The notes under the pieces were generated by a model. That model saw only the letters and a list, made by a program, of their open reading frames with translations. It was not told the DNA's origin and searched no databases. A program made the translations under genes and the position numbers. Of a stretch of 64,000 nucleotides of DNA, positions 20,401 to 35,400 are shown piece by piece (position 1 is the first letter of the stretch; every line of letters starts with the position of its first letter). The stretch is from Struthio camelus (Eukaryota > Chordata > Aves > Struthioniformes > Struthionidae), in the NCBI RefSeq assembly GCF_040807025.1, contig NC_090945.1:77910088-77974087 (forward strand), written 5' to 3'.

Positions 20401-23400
20401 ATAGTCCAAAACAGTACACTGCCAGCATTTACACCGAATGCAATATAGTGAGGTAGCATAGATAAAGTACCCTCGTCAAAGCAAGACTAAGTCCAAGCAT
20501 GTCATCTCCCCTCCCAAATACATTTCCTCTCACAAATTAGACGCTATCAGTTCCTGCTCAAAAGCAAATGAGCGCAGCTGAGGGTAGGCACACCATTAAG
20601 AAGCATTTACAGAACTTTAAAGGGAACTATGCTCTCTGTTTGCTTTTAGCCAGTTCAATAGGGACCCAATCTTCAGTGCTTTCAGGGTGAAAGTTGGGGG
20701 CACTCAGCGTCCAGGAAAGTCAGGCATGCAATGCCTTTTTCTCATGAGCAGAAACACCTACTCAGAGTTATGACTAAATTGCTGCCTAATGTTTTTCTTC
20801 TCAACATGCTCTAAATGCTGTCCGTCCTGTATAGGGGAATGTTTTGCTCCTATTACCTCAACTTTTCAAGTAAGATGCTAAAATTTCAGTTTGTTCCGTT
20901 TGTAAGTTTTGCCTTCTGACAGTGCTGCAAACTCTGTGTATTTTGAAATTCATCTAAAGTTACGGCATCCGTAAGCACTGTCAAGAAAGGATTAATTACA
21001 GTACTGCTGCTCATATACATCACAAAAAGAGAAAAATAAGGAAAATATTTCTTAGAGACTGTTCTTTTGGGCCAAAAAAAAAAAAAAAGATATAGCACTG
21101 TTCTTGCAGAGATAAAAAATACAGGATTTGGTCTGATTAAGTATCTGCCTATACACAAATTACAAATGCAAAGCTTTATTCATAATCGTTCTTGGCCATT
21201 AATCTCAAATCTTGGCCTTGGTCTTCCTGATAAATAAAATACATATGCAGATAAACATTTACCTACACACACACACACATATAGTTATGTGTGTATGTAG
21301 GTGTGTAAATATACATGTATGTATGTGTATATATGTGTGTATATATATGCCTTTTCTTAACCTGTGTTCTTGACCGTTTCCAGTAAATCTTTCCCTACTC
21401 TCCCAAGTCCTGTCCCTTCGCTATCGCAATAGTAACACCAAGCAGCCAGTCCCTGGTAGGTTGGGTGTTACCTTTGAGTCATTCTTCTACACCCACACAA
21501 TGGGATTCTGACTTCTCATTAAATAAGATTTTTAAAATCTGATGACTTTCTGCCATTCTCAGCCACCAAAGTCCTTCCTCTAAACATCTTCTACCAGCTA
21601 CTGTGACCTCCTTTGCTTGGTCTTGACCTAAATCTACTTGTCATGTGGTCACCAGGACCAACCTCCTTTTTGGTGCTTTAACCACATTTCCTCTTTGCTC
21701 TTCTCTCCCCATTCTGTGCCATGTTGAGCACAGCTTTTCTCTTCATTAAACTTAGTATTTTCTCAACTGAAAAACATCAGTTCACCAAAGTGGAAATTTT
21801 TCACAGAGAAAGAAGAGTCCCCACTCTTAGGATAGTTTTACTTGAAAAATCTATTGAAGAAAAGTTTCCAGTTGGCTGAAAAAAATCATTTTGACATTTT
21901 CCATTTGACAATTCTGGCTTTCTGTTTCAAAGTCATTTCCTTTTTAAACCTAAGCTAATCAGAGTAAAAATACATTTAATTCTCAGTTCATGAAATATTT
22001 ATGAGCAGGAGCAACTCTTATCTTGGTCGACCCCCACCAGAACTTTATAGCCCCTGATAAAATCTTTCCAAGTCTATTTCCCTCTTGCACAAAGCCTGCG
22101 TAGTGCAAATGTGAGCCCTAAGCCTGGCACCAGGACACCCCAGCACTGGGAGGACACGCTAGGAGAGGGAGTACGCAGCACCTGCACACGGCCTTCAGCA
22201 GGGATTTCACTGCCTGTCCCCAAAGTTGCAGTGATAGTCTTGTGCCAACTCAGGCCTTGCAAGAAAAGTGACGTGGAAGAAAGTTAGAAGGTCCTGACTC
22301 CCCTGCTGCCCTGTGGGATCATTCATGAGGTGAGCAGTGAGAATTTACTGCGTAGCTCCTTTTTAAGAAGAAGTTGAACAAAATGGCTTTTTTTTTGGTG
22401 AGCTCCCCAACAGCTAAAAAGCATCAAAGCACCGTTGCTGAGATTTCAGTTTTTCATCTTGATTTGGTAGCACGTGTTTTGGTATTATAAATATTTCTGT
22501 AGAGCTGGGAGAAAAGAAGCTCAAGTCTTTACCTCTAAGCCCCTTCACTGTTTCATCTTTCCTTGCCTCTTAAATCTTAATACTCTGTCACAGTAGATAA
22601 CTTTCTTCCCTCGCTAAAGATAACAGATTCTGTCACTTCTCCTGCAGACACTTTTATGCCTTCTCACAGCCTGCCCTCTAAATCCTGGTAAAAACCTCTC
22701 CGCAAACATACCATCTTGTCTTCCATGAAATCTCCTTTTAAGCTTTACCTCTGCCATGATTCCTGTGAAGTGCTGCTGTCTGGCAGTGCCTGGGGAGAAA
22801 GCTGGCCGGGACTGCTGCTGTTATGCAAATATGCTCGTTATACCAGTATCTCACGGCCTCACACCTCTCGCTGAGTTCCCTTCTTGCCATAATCCCAGGC
22901 TGCGAACACTCGAGGGCAGGAGCTGTGTTCTCACTTGTTGGCGCAGCACCACAAGGCCTGGAGTGTTGATTGAGTCCTTCAGGCAGGCATGATGAATAAT
23001 AATGTCAAACTACCTACCGCTGATTGCGTTGTCCCATACGCTGACATCTGAGCTATTCATAGAGCAAACCTCTTGTTCTTTTCCTTCCAATTTAAGGCTC
23101 TTGGAAAGTGTCAGAGTGACCAGATTAAGAAATGAAGCCTTTTGTTCCCTGAACAGGTCTCGCATATCTCGGTGAGCAGCTAAGCAAATGAAATTGTTCT
23201 TTCTTCCATTTTCCCAATTAGTAATTTTAGGAATGATTTCCTCGTCTGTAACGCAGAGACTCCAGCTCCTGCAGACCCCTATCAGTCAGAGTATGGCCAA
23301 CAACTGAAATTATTCTAGGCCCCAAAAGTCTTGAGTTTCAGTGCAACACTAAGACTGGGCTCACGTCCAACGCTGACTTTTCCACATAGCTTTCAGGGAG

Positions 23401-26400
23401 ACCTGCACTGTCAGAAGTAATTACTGCTTTTTAGATGAGACGCTAAACTAAGGTCAAATCTTTCAGCTTCTCTCTGGGAGCTGAGAGGCATTTAAAAATC
23501 CCAAGGCAATTTTCAGGAAGGGTTAGCATTAACTGTGCTCCCCGTGGACTGCACTGTCCCTGTCTGCTCTCCTGCACACACACCTCTGGGGAAAAGTTCT
23601 CATGTTCCAAGCTGTAGTTGAGCTATTTCTAGGTACATAATGGTTGAAACTTTTTTTTTGGCAATAGTATGCTAAGTCCACAGGGATGTCTTGAGTACTT
23701 TGCAGCAGCTACACAAATATGCATACATATAAATGGGCTGTGCTTTAAACTGGAGAGGAGTGAACGACTGTTTTTGCAAGCTTCCCATTCTAGAACTGGA
23801 CTTCACAGTGCAGAGGCCTCTGCTAACATGGGTGGCATAGACACGTAAAGGGAAGATGTCTCAGCTGAGAAGCAGCACGGTATTAGCCAGTTTCCTTGCA
23901 AAGGCTACTTTAAAAAATGGGAACTGAGGAAATCAGAGGAAAGAGATTGCTAAAGTTCAAAGCTGATCAATAACCATTTTTCCCCTAAAAGATGTTTATT
24001 ACCCAAAGTCCACACAGGGACACTCCAGAATCCAGAAGAACCATAATCAGGGGGCTCCAAATACATTCCCTTCTCTAGGAAACAACTTCTTTGTGGCCAG
24101 CCACCTGAGACTGATCCAGAATTACTTTGGTGACAGAAAATCCTGTATCTCATTGATAATCAGCAGTTTTGACAATAAGATCTCTGTGATTCAGTGGCTT
24201 AAAGATGCACCTTTACACATTAAGCTTGAAAACAGCATTATTTAACCTGAGTTCATCCATACTAGGTATTTGCAAGCTGACACATATGGCTTCTCCTTTT
24301 AAGAGTTTTTTTCTCCTTTCTACAATTACAGTGCTACAAATTGCAAGCTGGTTAGTGCAGAAGATGTTAGGAAACTGAAAAGCCAGGAAAAGGAATGCTT
24401 TCTTCCTATGGACAAAAAGCCTCCTATCCATATGAAGAACACCCTCCCTGTGATCCCATCCTTTTTAATGGAAGGGCGGACGTACATCTATAACTTGGTC
24501 ACAGATATGCGAAAGAGATAATGACAAACTGAATCTTGCTGAGGAATTTGAAGGACAGTAGGGAACCACCAAGGAGGTCATACTGGAGAGAAATTTCCCT
24601 CTGTGGAGAAAAAAGTATGGTCATGCAAGATGCAGAAAAACATGGGGAGCTGAAGTTAACATAGCAGCCATGCAAAAAAGTAGGCTGGGTAGGGGAAAAA
24701 ATAAGAAAGGCTAGTTTAGCTGGAGATGTGGAGGAAAGACTCATTTTGTTAAACCTTCCTCCAGGTCCTCAGACAAGATTGGTATAATAATCACGAGGAA
24801 CAAGATGCCCTCATACAAATCATTGTATAAGATGCTGTCTAGACATGTCCCATTACTGTGACTTTTGTGCATTACTGTTTTCAGAAGCTTGAACTTCAGT
24901 GAATCAAGAAAAATAGGGCTTTCACTGTTACTGGAACCCAGAACTGTCAAAAAGCCTTAAACATGTCTGTTTGATAGATGAATCTGCCTGCCAAAACAGC
25001 TGAATAGTTCTTCCAAAACTCAGCACTGCCTGAGTGAAAGTTGGACAGATGCTTATACAAGTTTAATAGCTTATGTTTATGCTTATGTTTAAAAGCAGGA
25101 GCAGGTTATTTACAGTGCAGCCAAATTTTCAAGGTGAAGAAGAAGAGAAATCATAGAAGATATTTTAGTGGACACTCAGAGAAGTGCAGAGGACAGTGTG
25201 GGCAGCTGAGAGAAAAGGAAAGAGGCATCTATCAGCCAAACTCTTCTCTCATTTACTTTGCCTCTGCTCCTTTCATCTTTTCCTCTTGTCTCTTATACAG
25301 CTTCTGCTATAATTATTCATTCTATCTGCCTCTGTCTCTTAGTTCTTTGCCCCCATCTGACACCCTTTGTTCTCTCAGCCCTTGATAATTTTCCTGTGAT
25401 CTGAAACTCAGCTGCAGTGCGTGAATGCTGACCCTTGGTTTGGGTCCTCAGCTGTCTGAGTGCAGTTTAGAAGACCTCCAAAGAAGCAGTAGCTGTCTGT
25501 GCCCCTCTCAACCACCTTATCCCGCTGCCAAAATGTTACTGTTTCCTGGAAAGATGGCTGAGGCAGACCTATCGGCTTCTTATCCCCTTGTAGTTGAAAG
25601 TTTATGGCATGCTATGCCAGAATGCATCACAGAGTGCTTTGTAAAGAGCAACATGGAGTGTCACTAAAAGACTATACGCTTGTCCAGTCTGCCAGAATTA
25701 GCATCAGCTCAGATGGCTGGCTGCTCCTAACACGGCTAGCTCCAAATAGTGGCGACTGTAAACAAAGATGTACATTAGTGTAAAAGAGAGAGACATGCCT
25801 GGTTTAGAAGTCATGTAATCACCCTGAGAACTTCAAACATGCATAGAAATCACTCAGCTATTACAGAGAGTCAGTGGCATAGGTCCCCAAGATCAGTCAG
25901 TAAATCAGTGCAGACATTGAGACTGTGCTGAATCAGCGCATACTAGCTATTTTGGGACAGGAAGACAAGCACATACACTTTTTAAAAAAGAAAGTTATAG
26001 GCAGAGGAGGGCTGGGAGTAAAAAAAGGGACAAACATTTGCCCAACCCACCTCCCACAGAGCGACAGTTGGCTCAGAGCTAAACCTTCAGTCTTTAGCAG
26101 GAAGCCCTGAGAGGGCTGCAAAGGCCCTAAACAGAGGTTCTTCACCTTTTCCACACTGTGGACATAGTAGTAACCACCTGGTTAGTCCTGTTTATTGCTA
26201 CTGGATGAGGAACCTGCAAGAGGGAGGAGCTCCCTCTGTCCAGGGATGTGGGCCCCCCACAGTACCATCCTGTATCATTTTAAGTGCTATGCTTGAATCT
26301 GTGATCATGCACAAACTACTTTTCATCTCCACATGTCACAACAGGAAAAACGGAAAAAGGCAGAATTCTCAGTTGCGTGAATACTTTTCTCTTGCCAAGG

Positions 26401-29400
26401 AATCTTCTCTGGGCAGGCATCCTGCATTTTTAGCCCGAAAGAGCAGCATCCTTTTCTCAGAAGGCAGGTATCTTTAACTAGCTTCCCCACTATCTTCTGG
26501 AAATTGCATCAGGAGGGGGAAAAAAGAGATTATGTTTATGATTATGATTAAGAGTTTAAAAGTTCCTATTTTTCAAACACAGGCAGCCACCTTTGAAGAG
26601 TTACAGCGTAATCTAATACAACCCAGAATAGCTATGGGACAATGGATTCACATATATGGCATGTTGTTGTCATATAAGGAGATTCTACAAAAGGCAAAAT
26701 TGAAATTTAAGCAAACATTTGTCAAGATTTAACACAATCTAGTGGATTTATGTCAACTTTACAATATAATTGAGGCAAAGAAAGGATTTCAAGTTACATT
26801 CAGATGAAGAATCCTTTTAAAAAAGAAGTATCAGGACTCTGTACAGTGTTTGAAAAAGTATGCACTACACATGGCAGATAAACGTGGCTCAGGTGCATTT
26901 GTTTTTTTAAGTTGAATTCCAGCTTTTACTGTGATCCCCACTTAACCTCTCCACTTGTTCCGTAACTTTTGCAAAAGGATGTCTTTGGAACTGTAGATTT
27001 TCATACACCGTCCCAGCACAGAAGCGAATTTAGGGAAAGCACTTTAAACAGAATTGGCACACTGGTGCGAGAACAAAACAAGGTTACCACTCCTCATTGG
27101 TTCCAATATTTTTTTGAGCCTGAAGCACTCACACTTGGCTCAGTTCTTTTTGTATTTAAACTTGAACGGTTTTGAGTCCAAAACAAGGAACATCTGTTTG
27201 GCAGTTTTCAAGCTAGAAGTATTCAGCATTTTTATGCGCATGATTTGATTCACTGCCCTGTTGTATTGATGTTATTGGAGGGCCTTTACGCATCGTTTAG
27301 AAGACAGATCAGCAGTGCAGGACATCCAAGATGGCAAGCGGGCAGACAGGAACAGCATGTTGTTAGGAAGGAGCTGGGAGCCACAGCATCTTCAAGAGAG
27401 GTGCTTGTGAGAGGCAGCAGCTGTCAGCTCCTGGTTCAAACTGAGTTCTGAGCTCAGCAAGAGCCACTGCCTTCCAGAGGAGCAAGGTACCTCCCACCAG
27501 CTGACCAGTTGCAGGATCTTACTCCCTTGACAAGCAGATCTCCTGGTTTCAGCCAGGTTTCTACAGGAATATGTACCTTCTTCTGGACGACAGAAACGTG
27601 AAGTGCCTCCAGATTAGCAGCGTAGCCCTCTCTATCCTGGACCGCAGGATTGCCTCTCCTCATTATTATCACTTAGGCCTATAGAGCTGCTTTTCTACTC
27701 CAGACTTGCTGAACAAAGAAAAGTATATGCATATTCTGAAATTTAAAAACTCTTACAGAAAGGAAAATATTTGCTGTTTTACCATCATGTATTTTAGTTA
27801 GACTGTTTTACTTAGTCAACTATTTTATTTATTGGAGAAACTGTCAAATGCCTTTTTCAGAAAGGCTATAATTAAGCACAGATTAGCTTATCCAAAAATC
27901 TGCTGCTTTCCATTAACTAAAAGCAACCACTGAAACAAGGTTTTTATTTATGGACTACAGCTAGATCTAAGTAAAAGGATCTTTGAAGGCACTAGGCGCA
28001 CAGTCTACTTAGAGATCCCATCTTCATGCTGTAGGATCCCGTGTTGATACTTAGTTCCTTCCAAGTTGGAGGCAGTGGAAAACCACCTCTTTCCAAACAC
28101 CTAGTTAGGAGGATTACATTGCTTTTTGCATAAAATGGGCTTTGAAGACCAATTTTGCTATGAGCAACCTTTTACCTTGAGATAGTCATTTAAATCTCAT
28201 GCAGGCTGCACTTTTTTGCTAGCACTTTTTATCTAGGTGGAGAGGTGACTGGATATTGTGGTGTGGGAAATTTATGAATCAATGAATTCTGGCTTTTCTA
28301 TCTAACCAGGAAAGACAGTATTACATTGCAAATGTCATCAGAGAAGAGGAGAGTATAAAGGCAGCCGAAATGGCAACTCGCCAGAATAAAGAAAATATAG
28401 ACCCCATCTTCATCTGAGGCAGACAAATGCTGAAAAATACCTTTGTTGCACCAGCAAGAAATGTCATAAGAAAATGTTTGGATGCTGTTCATGTCACACC
28501 ATATTATGTTGGCATTTCCATTTGACGTGCAGACTTGTCAGTTTTGAGCGTAGCTGTTAACTACAGATGCTTTTAAAATAAGGGATAGAGGAAAATCGAT
28601 TCCCATTCAAAACAGAGATGGTGCTGAATGTCTGTCCCAGGTCTAAAACAGTCTGAGATTTACTGGTCATACAGACAATTTTCTGGCTGCACCTAACACT
28701 GGGGGAGAGAGAGAACATATTGAGGTACCCTCTGTCCCTGATCTTTCAATCAGGTTTTGAAATCTCCAAACAGAAAAATTTCCTCTGTTTTAGAGACCAG
28801 CTGTTCGACAAGAGGTGGGAAATGGAGGGAGCAACAGGCAAGCAGCTTTGAAATCTGCTCATATTGGCATGGCAGAATTGTATTAACTCATCTCTTGGAT
28901 GACACCATGTAAAAGACAGGACAATTCTCAGAGGATTTTCCTACCTGTGCATTTGTAAGTGCACAGAAGATAATAAGTTATAGTCTCTTCTCCCTGTCTC
29001 TCCAAAGCTAGACATTAAATAAGGTGTGACTGGCGAGGAACATGCTTCATTCTGAGCAACAGGCTTACAATGCCTGGGGCTCACTACGTGTGCCACCTTC
29101 TGTTGTCATCATCTCCTTCAGGAGGCAATGCTGACATTGCGTAAAGGTGATTGAACTGAGGACAGATTAAAAATGAAAGTAAACTGCAAGACTGACAGAC
29201 CAAGAGCATCCATTCAGGCAATGGGGAAGTACTCCCCAGCAAACCAGCCAGTGCTGTGCTCCACAGGAGCATCTTGATTCAACAACCACGTCAAAAAGTT
29301 CCAGCCTCCCCAAAGACATTTCTGCTTACAACAGACAGAGACGAAAGCATGGGAATCCTCCTCCACACATGCCTGTGATGAGGCCATGTAAAGACACATA

Positions 29401-32400
29401 TGGAGGGAGGAATAATAATTTGAGGTGATTCTTAGTATCTGGAAGAGTTGTGTCTTCAGTCTGTGAGCTATTCCCAAAAAATGCATCTACAGTGAGAGTT
29501 ATGATAGAGCCCGAAGATCACACGCTCCCAGCGATCTGAGCGACCTTCCCCACATCTGCATCTTGTCAGCACAAGCTTCCACATCATTCTTCTTAATCCA
29601 CCAGCCAATCGTGTCTATGAATCAACTTTCTCTCTCCCTTCAGTCTTGTCCCTAGTTATGGACATCAGAGAGAGGAAGTATAGTGCCACGTGGAACTGTG
29701 GGATTGCTGCTCACAACTACCCATACTCGCAGGCTGCCGCAGCCAGATAAACTAAATATATCATATGTAACTTCAGAAAAGCTTTGGGACTCAGTCTGGA
29801 TGGGTGCTGAGGCTTATACTTAGCAGGCTTCTGTACCGGCATCTGGTGAGTTGGAGATTGAAGGTGACCCTAAAGTCAACCATAACTATCAGACATATTC
29901 TTATACTTACTCTGCATCTAATCTCCAGCTGGAAGGTGGGGATAACTGAAGTTCTTTACTGCCTCCAGCACACACAAGCTTTATTTATCCTTCTGTTAAG
30001 AAGCTTCATAGTGTCTAGGGAACAGTACTATCAACTTTGGCCAACATCCCAGAACTCTGTCATTTAGAGTCCCCAATTCAGGCCATGGAGCAGCTGAGGA
30101 ATGATAACTTGAGACCCTCAGTTTGACTGGATACTCTATGGAAAAGCAGTGTAGAGAGTAAGAATCAGTTTGATATGCTTGTGGGTGTCTTGAGTTGTTA
30201 AGGACACATACTGCAGTGTTCTGTAGCATTGTGTTTCCAGGGGATTTGTGGCATCCTGCCAAACATACAGTATCCCTGCAGATCTAAGAACAGGTAATGT
30301 TTTAGAATACTTTCCTCCTCCTCCTCCAAATCTCTTTACCAGGCAAAACGGCAAATGGGTGTCTCTGGGCATCTTTCCAGAAGTCTCTAAATTGATGCAG
30401 TCATGCAGCAAAACTCAACTGGCACATTCATATCATTTTCACCTTGGTATTCTCTCCGCATAAAGTACTTCCCCTCCCTTTGCTGCCCCTTTTGATGCCT
30501 TCCAGCACTTGGCCTAGTGACCAGAAGCGGTAAGGAGGAACAAAATTTAGTGCAAGTCTGACAGATCAATACTATGGGCACAGGCTTCTTAGCTATCGTT
30601 AATGTTAATAATAGTGTTAGACTCCAGGTAGGTGTTCTTCCTGAAGTTATACCATGCTGAGCTGAAATTTAACCCTTCACATTTTCAAAAGTAAATCAGG
30701 CTGTCATTGAAACAACTGAATAAAATCACCAGTCCTTGATCTAGTCCCATATTTCTATTTGAAGGTGATAAACAGTTGAATTCACATTAGATTTCATCAA
30801 TGTTCCTTAGTCAGCATGATGGTTCTGGATTTCCTGGCATCCCTACAAACTCAGCGAGTAAGGTTATTTAGGGGCTTAGAACTAGGATGGGTGAAAAGGA
30901 AAAGTAGAGAATATGCTGCCACCTTTTGGTTACAGAAATGAGAACAAGTATTATCTAGAAAGATCTATCTAATGGAAATTAAAAGAAGTCAGTGCTCTTT
31001 TTCTGCAATGAAACAAGCTGAAAGTCCATATAGTGGAAGAAGCATCCTTTCATGTTCTGAACTGGTCCTATAAACTTTGCACATATATTTCAGATTTGTT
31101 CAGCTGCTGGTGATAATTAATAATCATTAATAAATCATCAATAATTTATCTCATTTAAAACATGCAATGAGTCCAATCACCTAAAACTAAAGCTCTGATT
31201 CACTGAACCGACTGGAGGAACACAGCTGGAGAAATTGAAGAATCCAAGACCTCAGGAATTAATAACTTGTAAAAGTAAGTTACTGCATGTTATAATTCCT
31301 GTTTGGCTATTTACATAGACACATATAATTAAAGTAGCCTGACACTTTCATTACTAGGTCCGTTATCAGTAGCTTATAACTTTTAACCTTAACTGCTGTG
31401 GTCAAGATTTTCTATGCTGGCTGACTGCCAAGGACCTGAAGGATATTTTCATTGCTTGTTTCTTAAAATGTTGGCTTAGCTGTCTATGATAATAAGACAG
31501 AAGCATGCCCATCTTAATAAAATAATGCAAGATTGTTCTGTTAAGAAGTTTGCGCATCCTCTACTTTGAAGCAGAACCTTGAAATTTAACAGGGGAGTTT
31601 CCTGCACTGGGGATGTGCTTCTTACTGCTCCTATGACTCACTGCACAAATTTGGCCCAAATGATAAGCCTTTGAAAATCTCAGTTCAAAGATCTTCTTTA
31701 AAGACTTAGGGGAGCTTGTGAACTCAAGTCCAGGAATATTCTGCTACTCACAACTCCTATTTGCCAAAGACTCCTTACATTTAGTGTTCATACATATTCA
31801 CTGAGCGTGGCTCATCCTGGGGCACAAAAATCTGCCAAACACTTGATTCGCTTCTGTTTCTCAACGCTGGCTCTGAGTTCTCATCCTCTTCTGCTGGCAT
31901 GAGGACAACGAAAAGGGAGACCTTGTCTGCCTTCACGGCAGAAGGCACAGGAGTTCTCCAAGTACCACTGAAGCAGTGTCAGTAGGAACTGTACTGCCCT
32001 ATAATACGGACACATTGGTCCTGGAGCCTTTGATAGTTTGCAAGATTGAGCTCCAGGAGTACTGAGCAGGGTGCACAGAGAGTCCCTCTGATGGAACACC
32101 AGGACAACATACCCTCAGGGTATCTGGCCGTGAGATCACCTTGCAGGACACCGCTCACGCAAGCTGGACAGACTGCACTTTGGCTTACCCCCACCTGGAG
32201 TAGCCTCAGTCAACCAACCAGATGCAAAGCAGTGCAGCAGAACTGAACCAGGCCCGTATGCCCCAGTGTGCTGTCACTACACTTCACGCATGGCTGCTTA
32301 TGCAAAATATCCTTGCCTCAGGAAGATCTCTAATATACTAATGATGCCACCCTACACTGAGTCTGCTGCACCATGCTCCAAAAGCTGGGAGCCTGAGAGT

Positions 32401-35400
32401 GCCCTAGTCCCTGGAAGAGCACAGACCTCTTAGAGGAGTACCCACAGGGCCACAGGTATAAGACCACCACTAGCAACTATCTTGCTTATGACTGACCACT
32501 CACTAGCAGTCCCAGCAATGGCATTCATAGCCTCACAACCACTGTCACATAAAGATCAAGAAGCTGAAGACGACCTACAGCAAGGCTGTTAATAGGAATT
32601 TTGGGTTTGGGGCAAAACATCCTCCAGCTGTGCATGACCACTTCTTCAAGGAGGTTAGCTCCATCACCCATTAGGAACAGAAAGAAAAACTGTCTTAGTT
32701 TTACTCCTTTAAGAGAGAGGGATGGTGCATTGTTTATGGTGCAGCGGCTAGCCACTTAGGCTTGAGGGCATTCTCTTATCTTAAACTTTCACTAGCCAGG
32801 ACCACACTGATAGCCATCTGGGTTAACCTTGGGAAACAGCAAGACACACCCTTCCAGAGGTGAATGAGGCCTCCTTTCCCTACCAGTAAATCCCACTGCG
32901 CCTCTTGGCATCCAGATTTCTTTCTCCCCATCTCAGCATTCATCTTCCAGACACCTCGAAAAGCATTTTTTACCTTTCTTCCAGGAACAGGTTTTTTACT
33001 CATCTTCCAGCCTTGTGCCATGTCTTCTCCTAAAAGTTATGGTAGGGCCTGTTCCTACTGGCCTAGGTGGCCGCCCCATCTTTCTAGTGAAAAACAGAAA
33101 TGTCTGTAGTAACTACGATCTGCTTATTGCTGCTGAAGACTTCCAGCTGCCTTGAGACAGATCTCGGAAGGAAACATAGCAGGTGAAATACTATGCGACA
33201 GATCAATGCTGTCTCTACAATGGCCTTGCTGTGGCAGCTCTGCAGGCTGTCTGAGGAGATGGAAGACTGGCACTGTGCAAGCAAAGGTTCCGGTGGTAGA
33301 GGGACACAAATGCATGCTTGACCGGCAGCTAAAAATGGAGACCTATGACCTCTGTTTATGTGACCACCTTGCCAGAGCTGACATACTCCCCACACTGCTG
33401 AAAGTCATCCAAGAACGGGCCATCCAAAACAATATGCTATTTTACTTCTTGGCTCTCGTGCACCTAGGGCTGGATGATCTAGGAGGTGTAGGAAAGGGAG
33501 GCCCTCTGGGAAACACAGGGCATATACCCTCAGCATCAGTACAAACATGGTAACCCAAAGCATTCAGTGAAGCCACATCAGGTCAGAGAGGCAAGGAAAT
33601 AGGTGGGCCATCAATACGTCCAGGAATAGGCTTTTTCTTTTCTTTCTCTCTGTAATTTTTCTATCATTTGCACAGCAGCATATCTGGCCTGTCATTCGTT
33701 ACAGAGCTGTATATAGCTACAGAGTGTGATAACACTCAGTGCGCAGGGTGAACTGTGGTATGGAGATGAGTCAGGACTGTGTAATGAATCAGATGTTGTC
33801 CAGAGCATCCTGGCTCCCTTTGCGGCAGAAAGTAAACACCACAGTGACTGCAGGAAGAAAAAGGATGGTTGATAGCTGAGGCATTTGTATGCTGCTCCGT
33901 AGGACTGGATTCTCTTTTTGTCTTTAACATAGACTGCTAAATTAGTCACTTAAAACCAAATGTTTTATGGGTGGCCATGAACCGGATGGTGGGTTTAGTT
34001 GAAAGCTTGAATTCAAACCTTGCATTTTTATGGGTAAAAATGCTGAGCGTTCACAACTATCATTGGAATCAATGTGAGATGTGCTTTGAACATATGGAGT
34101 GCTATATAATACAGGGTACTCTGGAACACCAAGTACTAAACATCTCATGCTGGGCATCCAAACATTAGCATATATAGTTTAACTGCTTTATGCCTCAAAA
34201 CCTTAGCTGTAATGCTATCTTCTCCTTAGTTAATGTTATCAAACTACACTGAATTCTGATTGTGAAGCTCTCAGCTCCTACAATGATGTATACCACTGAA
34301 AAGTCTATAAAAAGATTAGTAACTCTGTCTTCAGAGCAAGGTTTGAACAGTAAGTAGTAAGGCATGGAGCCCCACATCAAGCCACAAAGAGAGAACAAAA
34401 TACTGAATAGCTGCTCATTAAGTGACTACCATCCTTTCTGTGCACCGAATGGGCTCATCCCACTAATGACTACCTTACAATCAAACAAAAGAGGAGGCAA
34501 ATTAAAGTTCTGCAAATAACATGAATTCTGGCATTTTCTAACTTCAGAATGCTTGAATTTGCAGCTTTAAAAGCTGTAATATGATTTTTATGTGGAATTT
34601 AAAGACACATTATGTAAAATAAATCAGTAAGAACCATAAAAGAATCCCTGTAGATTAAAACCATATTAAAATTCACATTTCTGAGATTGCCAGCATCACA
34701 CCCACACAGACTGTAGTGGGGTAATAATTTGGTCTGTAAATATCTCTGTTAGCACACGTATTGGTGCTATAACTCCAATATATGCTATAAGCATATTGCT
34801 TAACCTCAATTATTGTGGATTGGTTTATACCTACACATTTATCACTGCAAGCTTTACCATAATACTATAATTGTAAACTAGTCTAAAGCGATCTGGACTA
34901 GTTTAACTAAGCTACTGCCAAATACTAATGAACCACTGCAACTCTGTGTATAGACACTCTTACAAAAACAATATATTTGTGGCACAGACATTTAAACAGA
35001 TAGGGAAAGTGTAAATGAATATAAAACACTTTGCTATTTTAGCTAATCATTCCCTTTGCAGCACTACGCTGATGTAATTATGCCTGTAGCTAAAATATTT
35101 GGGTATCTGTGTCCCATTCTCCGATGCATAAAGTTGACACACTCCACCTTGGGTCTGTGTCAGTGCCATGGATTGGTCTTACAGCTACTTCTCTGTACGG
35201 ATCCACAGAGGATACTGAATGTTTGAGCTGCCAACAACAGATCCTAACTCTTTAGTTCAAGCTGTGGATGGTTAAACACAACCCGAGCGCATCAGCCAGG
35301 AGGACGGGATCACACTTGTAAACGACCTATTAGCTATTAGAATGCTAAGGTTTTTCATGTTTATGGTTTTACACAGAGGATCTTCTCCTCCTTTGTCTAC

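Noticed and set aside
33152-33553. 133-codon plus-strand frame
   Set aside because: Contains no recognisable domain and is not flanked by consistent splice sites; left as noncoding, possibly old repeat-derived.
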